This document shows, piece after piece, positions 8,673 to 19,100 of a stretch of DNA of 64,000 nt (positions are counted from its first letter, which is position 1; every line of letters starts with the position of its first letter). Under the pieces are notes generated by a model, which was given only the letters and a program-made list of their open reading frames with translations, had not been told where the DNA came from and ran no database searches. The DNA is from Paraglaciecola sp. L3A3. GTDB lineage: Bacteria > Pseudomonadota > Gammaproteobacteria > Enterobacterales > Alteromonadaceae. The DNA is taken from positions 310,001-374,000 of the forward strand of contig NZ_CP047023.1 in the NCBI RefSeq assembly GCF_009796765.1, written 5' to 3'. Made by a program: the position numbers and the translations under genes.

Positions 8673-10069
8673 CCTTTATCTAGCAACGCAAGAACAGCGC
8701 TGAATGGTTTGGCTAGCTCAGAGTTTAGCTGTACCTGAGAAACATCACTAAATATCTGCATTTTGGTAAGCCAGTCTTCAAACTCAGGAGCAGGTTTTAA
8801 GCCTAAGGCCTTACGCGCATAGAGTGCATCATGGAATGACGTGGTCTGATAATTAAGCATAATATCATCGGAACCTGGGATCCCCATAATAAAAGAGCAA
8901 CCAGCCACTCCCAATAGCGTCAGCAGGTTATCCATATCATTTTGATCTGCATAGGCGTGATTGGTGTAACAGATATCACAGCCCATAGGCAGTCCAAGTA
9001 ATTTTCCGCAGAAATGGTCTTCTAGTCCGGCACGTATTATCTGCTTACCATCGAACAGGTATTCTGGGCCGATAAATCCAACCACTGTATTTACCAGTAA
9101 CGGATCAAACTGGCGAGCAACGGCATATGCTCTGGCCTCACACGTTTGCTGGTCAACACCGAAATAGGCATTGGCAGACAGCGCGGTTCCTTGCCCAGTC
9201 TCAAAGTACATAAGGTTATTACCAATACTGCCTCTGTTCAGAGAAAGAGCAGCTTGCTGTGCTTCTTTTAGTATCGATAGATTAACTCCAAAGGTTTCAT
9301 TGGTACCTTGAGTACCACCAATGGATTGAAAAACAAGGTCAACAGGTGCGCCTTTTTCAATCGCTTCAATGGTGTTAGTCACATGAGTCAGTATGCAAGA
9401 TTGAGTTGGGATTTGATAACGCTGGATCACCTCATCTAGAAGAGATAACAGCTTGATGGTCTGTGGTACGTTATCTGTAGCGGGGTTAATTCCGATTACC
9501 GCATCACCATTACCGTACATCAGGCCATCAAATATAGAGGCAGCAATGCCATCTAAAGAGTCAGTAGGATGATTGGGTTGTAAACGTGTAGAGAGTCTAC
9601 CCGCTAGACCTATAGTATTTCTAAATGCTGTTACCACGCGGCATTTCTGTGCAACCAAGATCAGGTCTTGATTACGCATGATCTTACTTACTGCAGCAAC
9701 CATTTCAGGGGTAATTCCAAGCTGCAGTTTTGCCAACGTTGCAGTGTCAGCGGCCTCGCTAAGTAGCCAGTTACGAAAATCTCCCACTGTCATATGCGAC
9801 ACGAGAGAAAAGGCTTCTTTGTCATGAGTATCAATAATAAGTCGGGTTATTTCGTCAGATTCGTAGGGTATCAACGCCTCATTGAGGAAGGTTTTTAAAG
9901 GTAAATCAGCTAAGGTCATCTGCGCAACGACTCGTTCTTCAGCCGTTTTGGCGCTGACTCCTGCTAATGCATCACCAGAGCGCTCTGGGGTGGCTTTTGC
10001 CATCAATTCAGCTAATGAGTGGAAGAGGTATACTTTGTCTCCCTGCTGCCAGCGGTAGGTTGCAGTCAT
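8669..10069 (-). CDS. eutB: Ethanolamine ammonia-lyase large subunit
   Basis: EutB is the catalytic TIM-barrel subunit of ethanolamine ammonia-lyase. The 466 residues compare with 453 in E. coli. Family segments are present throughout, including RLSTRLQPNHPTD, DAVIGINPATDN, SIGGTQGTNETFG, YFETGQGTALSANA, and LPMGCDICYTNHAYADQ near the cobalamin site. It lies downstream of a TRAP transporter gene set and upstream of eutC. No reactivase (eutA), aldehyde dehydrogenase or microcompartment shell gene is in the window, so acetaldehyde must be handled by enzymes encoded elsewhere. Confidence 0.97.
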   Translation of the reverse strand: MTATYRWQQGDKVYLFHSLAELMAKATPERSGDALAGVSAKTAEERVVAQMTLADLPLKTFLNEALIPYESDEITRLIIDTHDKEAFSLVSHMTVGDFRNWLLSEAADTATLAKLQLGITPEMVAAVSKIMRNQDLILVAQKCRVVTAFRNTIGLAGRLSTRLQPNHPTDSLDGIAASIFDGLMYGNGDAVIGINPATDNVPQTIKLLSLLDEVIQRYQIPTQSCILTHVTNTIEAIEKGAPVDLVFQSIGGTQGTNETFGVNLSILKEAQQAALSLNRGSIGNNLMYFETGQGTALSANAYFGVDQQTCEARAYAVARQFDPLLVNTVVGFIGPEYLFDGKQIIRAGLEDHFCGKLLGLPMGCDICYTNHAYADQNDMDNLLTLLGVAGCSFIMGIPGSDDIMLNYQTTSFHDALYARKALGLKPAPEFEDWLTKMQIFSDVSQVQLNSELAKPFSAVLALLDKG

Positions 10070-10096
10070 AGATTTACCTATAAATTAGTATAGAAC

Positions 10097-10128
10097 AGAA
10101 CAGCGGCGACCAGTATCGCAGCTGTTCT
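10097..10128 (-). other. Intercistronic hairpin between dctP and eutB
   Basis: AGAACAGC (10097-10104) pairs with GCTGTTCT (10121-10128), and an inner GCGA/TCGC pair extends the stem. There is no T run on the minus strand, so this looks like an mRNA processing or stabilising element, or a partial attenuator, rather than a full terminator. It may set transporter and enzyme levels apart. Confidence 0.5.
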
Positions 10129-10142
10129 CTGTCTTTTTACGC

Positions 10143-11183
10143 TTAGCTGTAGCGGTAAGGTCTGCCCGCTTTTTCCATGTCAGCGTTGTATTTTTTGAAT
10201 ATATCAACAATTTTTGCTTTGGTTGGAGATTCTTTGGCAATCTCGTCCCAAAAGACACGAGCATCTGCTTCAACTTGTGCCCACTCTTCGTCTGGAATAG
10301 TGGTTAGCTTCATATCGGGGCCTTCAACACGTAGTTTTGCTTCTCCGCCCCAGTACCACCACTGACGATAGTAGTGCGACGTTTCCATACATAGTGCTAG
10401 TAATTCTTTAAGGTGTTCTGGCAGTTCATTGTAGCGCTCCATATTGGCAAAAAAGTGTCCAATCCATGCTCCAGAGATATTATTTGTTAGAAAATAATCC
10501 GTCACTTTAGACCAGCCAACAGTGTAATCTTCGGTTATACCTGACCACGCTATACCATCTAGTTCTCCAGTCTGTAGGGCGACTTCTACATCTTCCCAAG
10601 GAAGAGACACAGGTACGACACCGTACTTAGCCATAAAACGGCCCGCAGTAGGGAAAGTGAATACTCTTAATCCTTTTAAGTCACTTAAACTTTTTATCGG
10701 CTTTTTAGTGGCAAAGTGACATGGATCCCATGCACCGGCAGAAATATGTTTTACCCCTACTTTTGCGTATTCATCTTTCCAGATTTTATCTAGACCGTAT
10801 TGGTTAAATAATACAGGTACGTCTAGTGAATAACGGCTACCAAAAGGAAAATAGCCACCGAATGTTGTGACTTCTGTGGGAGATGCCATAGAGTCATCAT
10901 CCGATTGTACAGCATCAATAATTCCTTTTTGCATGGCACGGAATAATTCACCTGTGGGTACTAACTGATCAGCAAAATAAAGCTCGATCTGCATTTCTTC
11001 ACCAGCAATTCGGTTAAATGCCTCGATAGCAGGTTTAACAACATGCTCTGCAAGTGAGGGGCCTGCATAGGTTTGCATGCGCCATTTAATCTTAGGGTCA
11101 GCTGCAAAAGTTTTTGCAGGTGCCAGCACAGTGCCAGCGGTCAGCGCTGCTGCGGTTGTTAAAAACTTACGTCTTGAGTTCAT
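10143..11183 (-). CDS. TRAP transporter substrate-binding protein, DctP type
   Basis: This is the periplasmic solute-binding component of a TRAP transporter. The N-terminus has a twin-arginine signal (NSRRKFLTTAAA, then a hydrophobic stretch to about residue 27), suggesting export in folded form. The DctP fold is indicated by SDLKGLRVFTFPTAGRFMAKYG, LPWEDVEVALQTGELDGIAW and an aromatic-rich SHYYRQWWYWGGE near 278-290. TRAP systems usually bind carboxylates, but the location between the permease genes and eutBC suggests ethanolamine or a related amine. The ligand is inference. Confidence 0.92.
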   Translation of the reverse strand: MNSRRKFLTTAAALTAGTVLAPAKTFAADPKIKWRMQTYAGPSLAEHVVKPAIEAFNRIAGEEMQIELYFADQLVPTGELFRAMQKGIIDAVQSDDDSMASPTEVTTFGGYFPFGSRYSLDVPVLFNQYGLDKIWKDEYAKVGVKHISAGAWDPCHFATKKPIKSLSDLKGLRVFTFPTAGRFMAKYGVVPVSLPWEDVEVALQTGELDGIAWSGITEDYTVGWSKVTDYFLTNNISGAWIGHFFANMERYNELPEHLKELLALCMETSHYYRQWWYWGGEAKLRVEGPDMKLTTIPDEEWAQVEADARVFWDEIAKESPTKAKIVDIFKKYNADMEKAGRPYRYS

Positions 11184-11282
11184 GTGTTTCCCCTGTTGAT
11201 TAATTTTAGCCGAGCGCTAACCCGCCTAATGTGAGTGAATTAAGATTTAAATAGGCAGTAAATAAAAGGTCCTCATCACTTA

Positions 11283-12602
11283 CTATCCATAAACATAGTT
11301 GGGTAACCACAGCGCGATCTGTGGGAAAGCCATAATCAGAATAAGTGCGAGCAGCATAATGCCCACAAAGGGACCGATAGAGCTGTAGATATCCCGCAGT
11401 GAAATTTCTGGTGGTGCCATGGCGCGCATTAGAAAGAGGTTATAGCCAAATGGCGGTGTCATATAGGCAATCTGACAGGTAATAGTGTAGAGCACGCCGT
11501 ACCAAATTAAGTCAAAGCCAAGAGCATGGACTAGCGGCACAAAGAGAGGCGCAACAATAACCAGCATAGCCGTATCATCTAAGAAAGTTCCCATCACTAA
11601 AAAAGATAACTGCATTAAAATAAGTATGGTCCATGGGCTTAGGCCTAACTGGTCAGTAAACAAGTTAGCGATTGCTTTGACTGCGCCAAGTCCATCGAAT
11701 ATTGCCCCAAAACCTAATGCGGCGAGAATAATCCACATAAACATACAAGAGATACCAAGCGTGTTACGCACAGAATTCTCAAATACGACTTTAGTCATGC
11801 GCTTTTTAAAAATTGCAGCTAAAAATGCAGCCATAGCGCCAATTGCTGAGCTTTCGACTAAGCTCGTCCAGCCATTAACAAAAGGCACCATCATTACTGC
11901 AAAAATTCCAAGTGGCAGAATTCCCGCGCCAAGTAAGCGTAGTTTTTCAGCCTTAGAGACATTGCGCTCCTCTTTAGGTAGTACTGGTCCCCAAGAAGGA
12001 TTAAGACGACAGCAGATGACAATATAAATAATAAACATGACGGCCATAATCAGCCCTGGAACAATACCAGCGAGCCAAAGTTGACCCACCGGCTGGCGAG
12101 CGATCATGGCGTACAGAACTAGTACCACTGAAGGAGGAACTAAAATACCAAGGGAGGAACCAGCTTGGATTACGCCGGTAACCATCTTCTTGTTATACCC
12201 TCGCTTAAGCAGTTCTGGTAGAGCAATGGTGGCACCAATCGCCATGCCTGCAACAGACAGTCCGTTCATTGCTGATACCAGTACCATAAGACCTATGGTG
12301 CCTATGGCAAGGCCGCCTGGCATAGGCCCCATCCATACATGAAACATTTTATATAGGTCATCGGCAATCTTGGATTCTGACAGAACATAGCCCATAAAAA
12401 TAAACATGGGTAAGGTCAGCATCGGATACCAATTCATCAACTTCATCGCTGCGGTAAAAGGTATTTCTGCACCGCCAGTTCCCCATAAAAAAATGGCAGC
12501 CACTGACGCAACAGCGCCTATTGCTGCAAATACGCGTTGACCTGATGCCATCAACAATGCCATAGACACGAACATGAGAGTTGCGATCATTCCATAGCTC
12601 AT
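11283..12602 (-). CDS. TRAP transporter large permease, DctM type
   Basis: The 439-residue protein is a polytopic inner-membrane permease with about 11-12 hydrophobic segments, the DctM family being the sodium-coupled transport unit of TRAP systems. Typical segments are MPGGLAIGTIGLMVLVSAMNG, GSSLGILVPPSVVLVLYA and MGTFLDDTAMLVIVAPLFVP. It overlaps dctQ by four bases and precedes dctP by 99 bases. The three components, together with eutBC, form one apparent minus-strand operon. Confidence 0.94.
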   Translation of the reverse strand: MSYGMIATLMFVSMALLMASGQRVFAAIGAVASVAAIFLWGTGGAEIPFTAAMKLMNWYPMLTLPMFIFMGYVLSESKIADDLYKMFHVWMGPMPGGLAIGTIGLMVLVSAMNGLSVAGMAIGATIALPELLKRGYNKKMVTGVIQAGSSLGILVPPSVVLVLYAMIARQPVGQLWLAGIVPGLIMAVMFIIYIVICCRLNPSWGPVLPKEERNVSKAEKLRLLGAGILPLGIFAVMMVPFVNGWTSLVESSAIGAMAAFLAAIFKKRMTKVVFENSVRNTLGISCMFMWIILAALGFGAIFDGLGAVKAIANLFTDQLGLSPWTILILMQLSFLVMGTFLDDTAMLVIVAPLFVPLVHALGFDLIWYGVLYTITCQIAYMTPPFGYNLFLMRAMAPPEISLRDIYSSIGPFVGIMLLALILIMAFPQIALWLPNYVYG

Positions 12603-13138
12603 TTGAGCTGTGCTCCCTTGATTTCTATGCCTGTTACTTCTACTCCTTTGATAATCGCGATATCTTTAAAAAATTCAGAGATAGCCTGTAGGATCATCAT
12701 GAAGAACCCTATGCACATAACAGCCTTTATTGGCCAAAGTAGTGGGCGCCAAGCGGTACGAGTACGCTGTCCATACTCAAGAGAATACAGCATGCTTTCC
12801 AGCCCGCCATAGAGAAGTACAAATAGGAAAAAAATTAAAAAGAAAACGGTAAAAGCGTCGACCCAAGCGCGCCTTTTAATCGACCATTCACTATAAAAAA
12901 GGTCCATCCGCACATTAGCTTTTAGTTGGATTGCGTAAGCACCACCGAGGATATAGTAGGAAACCATTGCAAATTGGGCAGACTCAAGGGTCCAGAGTGA
13001 TGGCATAAAAAAGGTTTTAGATATGGATGACCATAAAAGTACGCCGACCATTATGAAGATCCCATACATCGCAATACGGCCAATAAAGTAATTAAATTTA
13101 TCCACATACTTGATATAAGAAATAATAAAACCAGGCAT
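12599..13138 (-). CDS. TRAP transporter small permease, DctQ type
   Basis: This 179-residue membrane protein has four hydrophobic helices and the DctQ pattern, including WTLESAQFAMVSYYILGGAYAI followed by ANVRMDLFYSEWS. DctQ pairs with DctM in the inner membrane and contacts the binding protein. It is the first gene of the apparent ethanolamine operon, and the 170-195 bases upstream are shared with the divergent EutR-like regulator, where the controlling promoter must lie. The C-terminal tail after the last helix is longer than the minimum for the family. Confidence 0.9.
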   Translation of the reverse strand: MPGFIISYIKYVDKFNYFIGRIAMYGIFIMVGVLLWSSISKTFFMPSLWTLESAQFAMVSYYILGGAYAIQLKANVRMDLFYSEWSIKRRAWVDAFTVFFLIFFLFVLLYGGLESMLYSLEYGQRTRTAWRPLLWPIKAVMCIGFFMMILQAISEFFKDIAIIKGVEVTGIEIKGAQLK

Positions 13139-13332
13139 CAGGCTCCCTTATACGAATTGGTTTAGTTTTTGCTGCATGAGATTGAGCGCCAGAACAATAT
13201 CAATAGTAGATGTAAGCGATATCTGTACCTAACCAATATCAAAAATCGGCAAACACAAAAAGTATATAAATAACAATAAGATAAAGTTTTTAAGCGCTAT
13301 GTTGGAGCATGTGGACGAACAGGGGGATGCAT

Positions 13333-14283
13333 ATGAATAGACATACATTAAATAATCAGGCACCACTGTGGAACACAATTCACGCTAATGATGCAAATCA
13401 TCAGGCAGCGAACTTGACTAACTGGCAGCAGGAATTTGATCAACTGAGCTCTGGGCACTTTCTGGGTGTTATTAATGAACTGCATTTTTCACATATCCAC
13501 ACCTTTCGTGAAGATACTAGCCATAGTTTGCGGCAGCAGTGCAAAGTAGAGCAAGGCGGACTTTGGCTAGGACTCAGTGCTAATAGTAAAAGTTGCAGAA
13601 TTAATAATGAACAGAGCACCAGTAATCAGTTTCTATGTAGAGCTGGTGGGCAGGACTTTGAGTTACTCACTCCGGATAATTTCTCTATTTATGGATTAGT
13701 GCTGCACCGCAGTTTTTTTACTGACATTATTGAGCAAGCAATGGGAGACTTTTATGTTAACCATAGCCTTTGGCTGGAAAACATAACACAAGCTGAACTA
13801 CAAAAATTTAGGCAATATCTTAATCTGTTGTTGCAACCAAAAAGTAACCGTTGGAGCATAAGTACTCACGAATCTATTCTACAAGACGCAGTGCTAGAAC
13901 TCTTAAGTAATGGGCAACAAACAGCAGAGGTTCAGGTTACTTCGCCTCAGCGCCAACGCATAATGGCCCGAGTTCATGAGTATTTAACCGAGTCACGCTT
14001 AAAGACTCCTATTACCATGAGCGAAATATGCGCTGCCGTACATGTCAGCCGTCGCACCTTACAATATACTTTTACGCAATGCTATGGGATATCGCCTAAG
14101 CAATATATTCAGGTCACCCGTCTTAATCAGGTAAGAAGGGTACTGTTAAATAATGAAGAGTTTTTAACCATTTCTGAGATAGCGTTTAATTATGGTTTTT
14201 TTCATTTGGGATGGTTCTGTCAGAACTATAAACGTCTGTTCGGTGAGACGCCAAGACAAACATTGCAACATAAAAGCTACTGA
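13333..14283 (+). CDS. eutR: AraC-family regulator, EutR-like
   Basis: The C-terminal 100 residues are an AraC-type double helix-turn-helix (MSEICAAVHVSRRTLQYTF, then ISEIAFNYGFFHLGWFCQNYKRLFGETP). The N-terminal part resembles EutR, with WQQEFDQLSSGHFLG, HTFREDTSHSLRQQC and GGLWLGL. EutR activates ethanolamine genes when ethanolamine and adenosylcobalamin are present, which fits its divergent position beside the operon. The ATG at 13333 is preferred because AGGGGG lies six bases upstream; the in-frame ATG at 13309 has its GGAG only one base away. Confidence 0.85.
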   Translation: MNRHTLNNQAPLWNTIHANDANHQAANLTNWQQEFDQLSSGHFLGVINELHFSHIHTFREDTSHSLRQQCKVEQGGLWLGLSANSKSCRINNEQSTSNQFLCRAGGQDFELLTPDNFSIYGLVLHRSFFTDIIEQAMGDFYVNHSLWLENITQAELQKFRQYLNLLLQPKSNRWSISTHESILQDAVLELLSNGQQTAEVQVTSPQRQRIMARVHEYLTESRLKTPITMSEICAAVHVSRRTLQYTFTQCYGISPKQYIQVTRLNQVRRVLLNNEEFLTISEIAFNYGFFHLGWFCQNYKRLFGETPRQTLQHKSY

Positions 14284-14410
14284 AATATTGTTGACGCACC
14301 CATGCTAAAAGCATGCAGGGGGACGTGACTGGGTTTCTTTAACTTTGATATCAGTCAGCCGATGCTTTATGAACTCAGTGAATACTTGATAAATATTGAG
14401 TATCGATGCC

Positions 14411-15316
14411 CTACGCCGCCGCTCGTCTACCGCGCAACCAAGCCAGCAATTGCGAGCCACGACTTGACACTAAAACACCAGTTATAACCAATATTAAACC
14501 CAGAACTGCAGTTATATCTAAGGTGTAACCTTCAACAAAAATTGAAATGGTTAGTGCAACAATTGGGAATAGTACTGTGGTGTAGGCCGCTTGGTTAGCG
14601 CCTATGCGGGCAACTAGTGCTAGGTAAACCGTAAAGCCAATAATAGAACCCGGTATGGCTAAGTAGATTAAGCTGGCTAAATAGAGTGGGCGATTGTCCC
14701 ATTGCCACTGTGTGCCGCTTAGGCCAATACATAGCAATAAAATGGCTACACCGTAAATCATACCGTAGGCATTGCTGGTCCATGGCTTTATGCCGTTTTT
14801 GCTGTGGCGTACCGAAATCATATTACCTAACGAGAAGCAGTAAGTGCCGGCAACCGAAAAGCCTATGCCGTAAATTAAATCTTGGATGCTTGTTGCCACA
14901 CTAAGCTGTTGCCAAAACAATAATACCAAGCCAGACAGACCTAAAAGCCCAGCTAGATAAATAGTGACGGTAGGTTTGTCACGCCAAATTAGCCATTGGT
15001 TTAAGGCATTAAATATGGTGGCCAACGCAAAAATAACTGAAATTAAACCACTAATAATGTATTGGCTGGCGGTGTAAAAGCAAACAAAGTTTAACGAAAA
15101 TAAACACGCACCTTGCAGCAGAAAAAAGCAATGATCACGTTTATCTGTTTTTTGCAGTTTTCCTAATAAAAATAAGATGGGTAAGAACAAAGCGCCAGCA
15201 ATAGCAAAACGATAGAATACCGACACCAATGCCGTCACGTCGCCTACTTGCCAGTGAATCGCAATCCATGTTGTACCCCAAAGCATAACAGTTGCTAGAT
15301 ATAATAACGTGTTCAT
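14411..15316 (-). CDS. DMT-family transporter, EamA type
   Basis: This 301-residue inner-membrane protein has ten predicted helices in two EamA repeats, beginning with LLYLATVMLWGTTWIAIHW, the usual start of YdcZ/RhaT-like drug/metabolite exporters. A second repeat follows around residues 145-290. Substrates of this family (amino acids, metabolites, drugs) cannot be read from sequence. It is convergent with eutR and 32 bases downstream of a small secreted-protein gene on the same strand. No regulator is attached. Confidence 0.85.
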   Translation of the reverse strand: MNTLLYLATVMLWGTTWIAIHWQVGDVTALVSVFYRFAIAGALFLPILFLLGKLQKTDKRDHCFFLLQGACLFSLNFVCFYTASQYIISGLISVIFALATIFNALNQWLIWRDKPTVTIYLAGLLGLSGLVLLFWQQLSVATSIQDLIYGIGFSVAGTYCFSLGNMISVRHSKNGIKPWTSNAYGMIYGVAILLLCIGLSGTQWQWDNRPLYLASLIYLAIPGSIIGFTVYLALVARIGANQAAYTTVLFPIVALTISIFVEGYTLDITAVLGLILVITGVLVSSRGSQLLAWLRGRRAAA

Positions 15317-15347
15317 TAATGCTTACTTATTATGAATTTGGTAATGT

Positions 15348-15875
15348 TTATATGCCGACTTGTTGGAACATTGCTAGAATGTCTTGCTCAAGCTTTTGCT
15401 GCCATTCCTTTTTTTCGGTGGCTACAAGTTGCTCTAGTAGTGGTTTGATAGGTAATTTTAAGCCATCACAATTTAAGTTTGACTCGGGTACAGGTACCGA
15501 TACTTCAACATTGGCTCTTGATGTTGGCGGGTTAATAATAGGTTCAATATCGATTCTAGTTTGGGTGATTATTTCAGATGAACAATTGAGCAGTATTTTT
15601 TGACCTAATAGTTGTTTATTTACTTGCCCTGTCATTACCACTTTAACGGGTACTGTTAAGCTTAAATATTTGTGGGTACTAGAAAATTTAGCTCCTCCGG
15701 TTTTGGTGACGGTTAAATCATAAGTGCCCATTGCCCATCTTGTGGCTTTTTCTTGATGTAAAACTTTGGGTAAGTGTTTATCGACCAAAGCGATAATAAA
15801 TTCGTCAGTAACACTTTGTGCATGAACTGTTTGTACACAAGCCAAAAAAAGACTTAGTACTAGAAAAATTTTCAT
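15348..15875 (-). CDS. Small exported protein, unknown function
   Basis: The start is placed at the ATG at 15875, preceded by a GAG-type ribosome site and giving a clean signal peptide (MKIFLVLSLFLACVQTVHA, cut after about residue 19). The longer upstream frame has no support. The mature part of about 156 residues has alternating hydrophobic strands, with LSLTVPVKVVMTGQVN and two Cys residues that could form a disulphide, and ends in a helical QQKLEQDILAMFQ segment. The pattern is faintly like lipid-binding DUF1439/YceB proteins, but I do not claim this. It may be periplasmic. Confidence 0.6.
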   Translation of the reverse strand: MKIFLVLSLFLACVQTVHAQSVTDEFIIALVDKHLPKVLHQEKATRWAMGTYDLTVTKTGGAKFSSTHKYLSLTVPVKVVMTGQVNKQLLGQKILLNCSSEIITQTRIDIEPIINPPTSRANVEVSVPVPESNLNCDGLKLPIKPLLEQLVATEKKEWQQKLEQDILAMFQQVGI

Positions 15876-16109
15876 TTTTGATATCTCAGTAATTGATAGA
15901 TTGGGTTTAATGTTGTTAACAGTGAAGTGCTGAAATTGTATATTGAATCGTATGTTAGAGCTATCTAGGCTAACAGAAATGTGCCTTAAATATGCAGTTC
16001 CTCGTTTTATCAAACTGTAAGCTTGCCTCAAATATAGCAATAGCAATAGAAGTGGCATCCTTGCCATTTTATCTCCAATTCTTCACGAGATATGGTAAAC
16101 TGTATGATC

Positions 16110-19100
16110 TTATCTATCTTTCTCTGTCAACGATAATGAACTGTCGTTTTTTTTGCTTTTGCTAGATGAAGCTTGCCAGTAACCATTCACTCCTAACGAA
16201 CTCCAAGCCCATTTTATCCAACTTAAAATTGAGGTGCTTAACCATATTACCCAGACTAACATTATGGCTTTGTAGAACCACACTGAAATACTCAAAATGG
16301 TGATAGTGGGTAACTGATTATCAGCTTTATCGGCAAACCAAGTCAGGGTATTTCCATATGACTCATAGCCTTCAATGCCCATGCTGGGTTTACTCAACAA
16401 GCTTATGGGGACGACTGCGATCAGTGACAAAATTGCCACTGCAGAAAAAACGTATAAACATAATTGTGAGAAATTATACAAGGTGCTTTTGATGTCTTTG
16501 GGCCGGTATTGACTGGCAGTAATCGCAGAAAACCACAGTGCGATTAAGACTAAAACCCCCCAGTTATTTAAACTTAATCCAAATCCTAAAATTAACCATT
16601 GCCCTGTATTAAGAGGTGAAAATTTCACACGAGCGAGTAGCAAGGCAATAAGAATAAAAGCTAACAGTTCGCCCCAATAAAGTATTGCAGGGCCTAACAG
16701 TGGCCCTTTGGCCCATAATATCCAGCGCTGATTACTGACATTGACTTGGGTTGTGATATTGCTCGATGGTGCGTTTAGATTGATTACTGGTGGCGAAAAC
16801 GATAATAAATTTTCTACAGTAGAGCGCATGGTAATTTGTATATGGTGTGTGCCTGGGGATATAGGAATCGCAAGTTTGCCAGCTTCTGGCTGCAAGTTGA
16901 TTGTTCTCCCATCGGTTTTGACTTCTTTTAGTTGGTAGTCTGCAGGTAAATCAATAAAGTGTTCACCGCCACGGGTACTGCGATAATTAAACGCCAACTC
17001 AAGTTTTGAGGTGCGAGTGCCTAAATCAATATCGACTTTTACACTGTCTATAGCTAAAGCCTCTCCCTTTACGGCTTTGGGGCGTGAAATATCGAGGTTT
17101 AAAGACTCACCGGCATACGGGTAAAAGGAATAGTTGAAATAATCGAAGGCATTCTGTTTTTCCATAATCATAGGTAGACCATCCAAACTTAAATGCCAAG
17201 AAGGGCTGATGACAATTTGCCATTGCTCTATATAATTTTGTTTACTGTCAGCGGTAAGCTGCATGTTTTCATGGCGCTCTAAGGTAGAGGACCAAGTAAA
17301 CTTGTTCTCACCTGCCGAAATGCTGACAGCTACATGATTATTTTTAACTGTGACTTCATCACTTATAACATGCTCTCCTGTTAGTATTGGGATCTGCAAG
17401 TTTAAAGAGCCTACAGCAGGCGCAATCCGTTCGACTACCGTGTTCACTGTCCACATTTTATCTATGGTTAACACCCTAGAGACTTTTACATAAGCTGGTT
17501 GTTTAAAACGAGTCGAAGCTGGCGAATCTTCTTGGTTAGCTTTTATTTTGGCTAAAAACTCTAAGGAATTACCCGCTAAAATATTACCTTGTGCGCCAAC
17601 AATATCCCAACTATCAGATGGCTCAATAACCACCCGTTTGGGTTTATCTTTAAATCTTAGTTGAAAGTTATCAACTGGGATTAAACGTCCAGTGATGACT
17701 AAAGTCGAAACTCCTGCAGCAACGGGGATATATAACCAATTATTTTGACGATATACAGTCAATAAAGGTTTGTTATTTAAAGTAAAGGACTGTCCTTGCC
17801 AAAACTCTGAAGTGGGCAGGGCTAAGGCACTTTGGCTATTCGCATGCACAGTTATATTAAGAGATAAGGTGTCGTTTTTGGCTGACACGCCAAGTGAATT
17901 AATTGAAGCACAGTCTGGTGCACAATTAGGTGCTTCAAGTAATCGACTTTTTAATTCTTCGAGCATTGCTTGGCTAGGAAAACTATTTGCTTGCGCTGGT
18001 GGGGTATAAATGGGCATTAGACAAAATACGCCTATAAAAGCTATGGCTGATTTGTGTTTGAATCTATCTATTGTTACCTGTATTGCGTCTTTTAATAAAA
18101 AGAATAACCAAAGCAGCATCAGAACAATGCCTAATAGTTTTAAAATTTTGTTAGTGGTTTTGGATAAAATAATTAACTCAAATGTTTGGTCTTGCGCAAT
18201 TGGGCTATTCCAAGACAGTGTATATTGATTCCAGCTCCAGTTGGGCGTACCTGAGCCTGCTTGCAGTAAAGCATCAGATTGATAACGTTCGATAAATGAA
18301 TCAGCTTGTCTCATTCTTGCCCCGCTCTCTGTCACCATTCTAAGTTCGGCTTCCGCTTCCGCCTTTGCTTTACCTAAGTTCATTGTCGATATTGATGCGC
18401 TCTGGGAAGGGGCTGGTGTAGGTTTGCGCATTCTAATAATATCAGTATCTGCATAGTTTTCTGCATCTTGGCTATACATATTGCGGTTGCCTGTTTCTAA
18501 TTGTGGATGGATCACTGTGCGTAATTGATTGGCACTAAACAGTAAAATAGCAGCTACAACTATGGCGGCACTAGCTGCCCAATAGATTTTGGCAATGCTT
18601 TTAAGTTTTTCGAATGGTTGATGTTTTCTAATTGCAATGGCAACTAATAAGTTGAGTATGGCTATTACCGGAGCACTATTCTCTTGATACACAACAACTA
18701 ACATAAGTGCAGTCAATATCCCCGCAACTAAACCTGATAAACGATAAGCCGCGAGTGAAGCCAATAGTACGATAAAACTTGCCCAGATGGACCAACGACT
18801 CCACCAACTATCCGAGACCCTATCGGTACCAAATACGGCAAAAAGTTTATTGCCAGGTGGTAAGTTTAATTTGATAGATACCCGCTCAAAATCACTTTTC
18901 CAGCCTGTGATTGGTAGAGTTGATGTGGCACTAACCATGCCACTAGCATTGACATCAAGCATAGAATAACGATTTTCTAATCCTCTTTCGCCTTCTGTTA
19001 GGCTGGTAATAAGTACCGGCCCGTCTTGGTCTTCTGCTGATTCGAGGATGAAAGGAGCAGGCATACCTAGGCGCCAACCTTCAACCATACTACCGGTTAC

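Noticed and set aside
11626..12027. 133-residue open frame antisense to dctM
   Set aside because: It mirrors the high-information permease gene, has no ribosome site, and its composition (many Pro, Thr, Ile) is typical of an antisense shadow.
7785..13138. Bacterial microcompartment for ethanolamine
   Set aside because: Only eutB, eutC, transporter and regulator genes are present; no shell proteins, aldehyde dehydrogenase or reactivase are seen.
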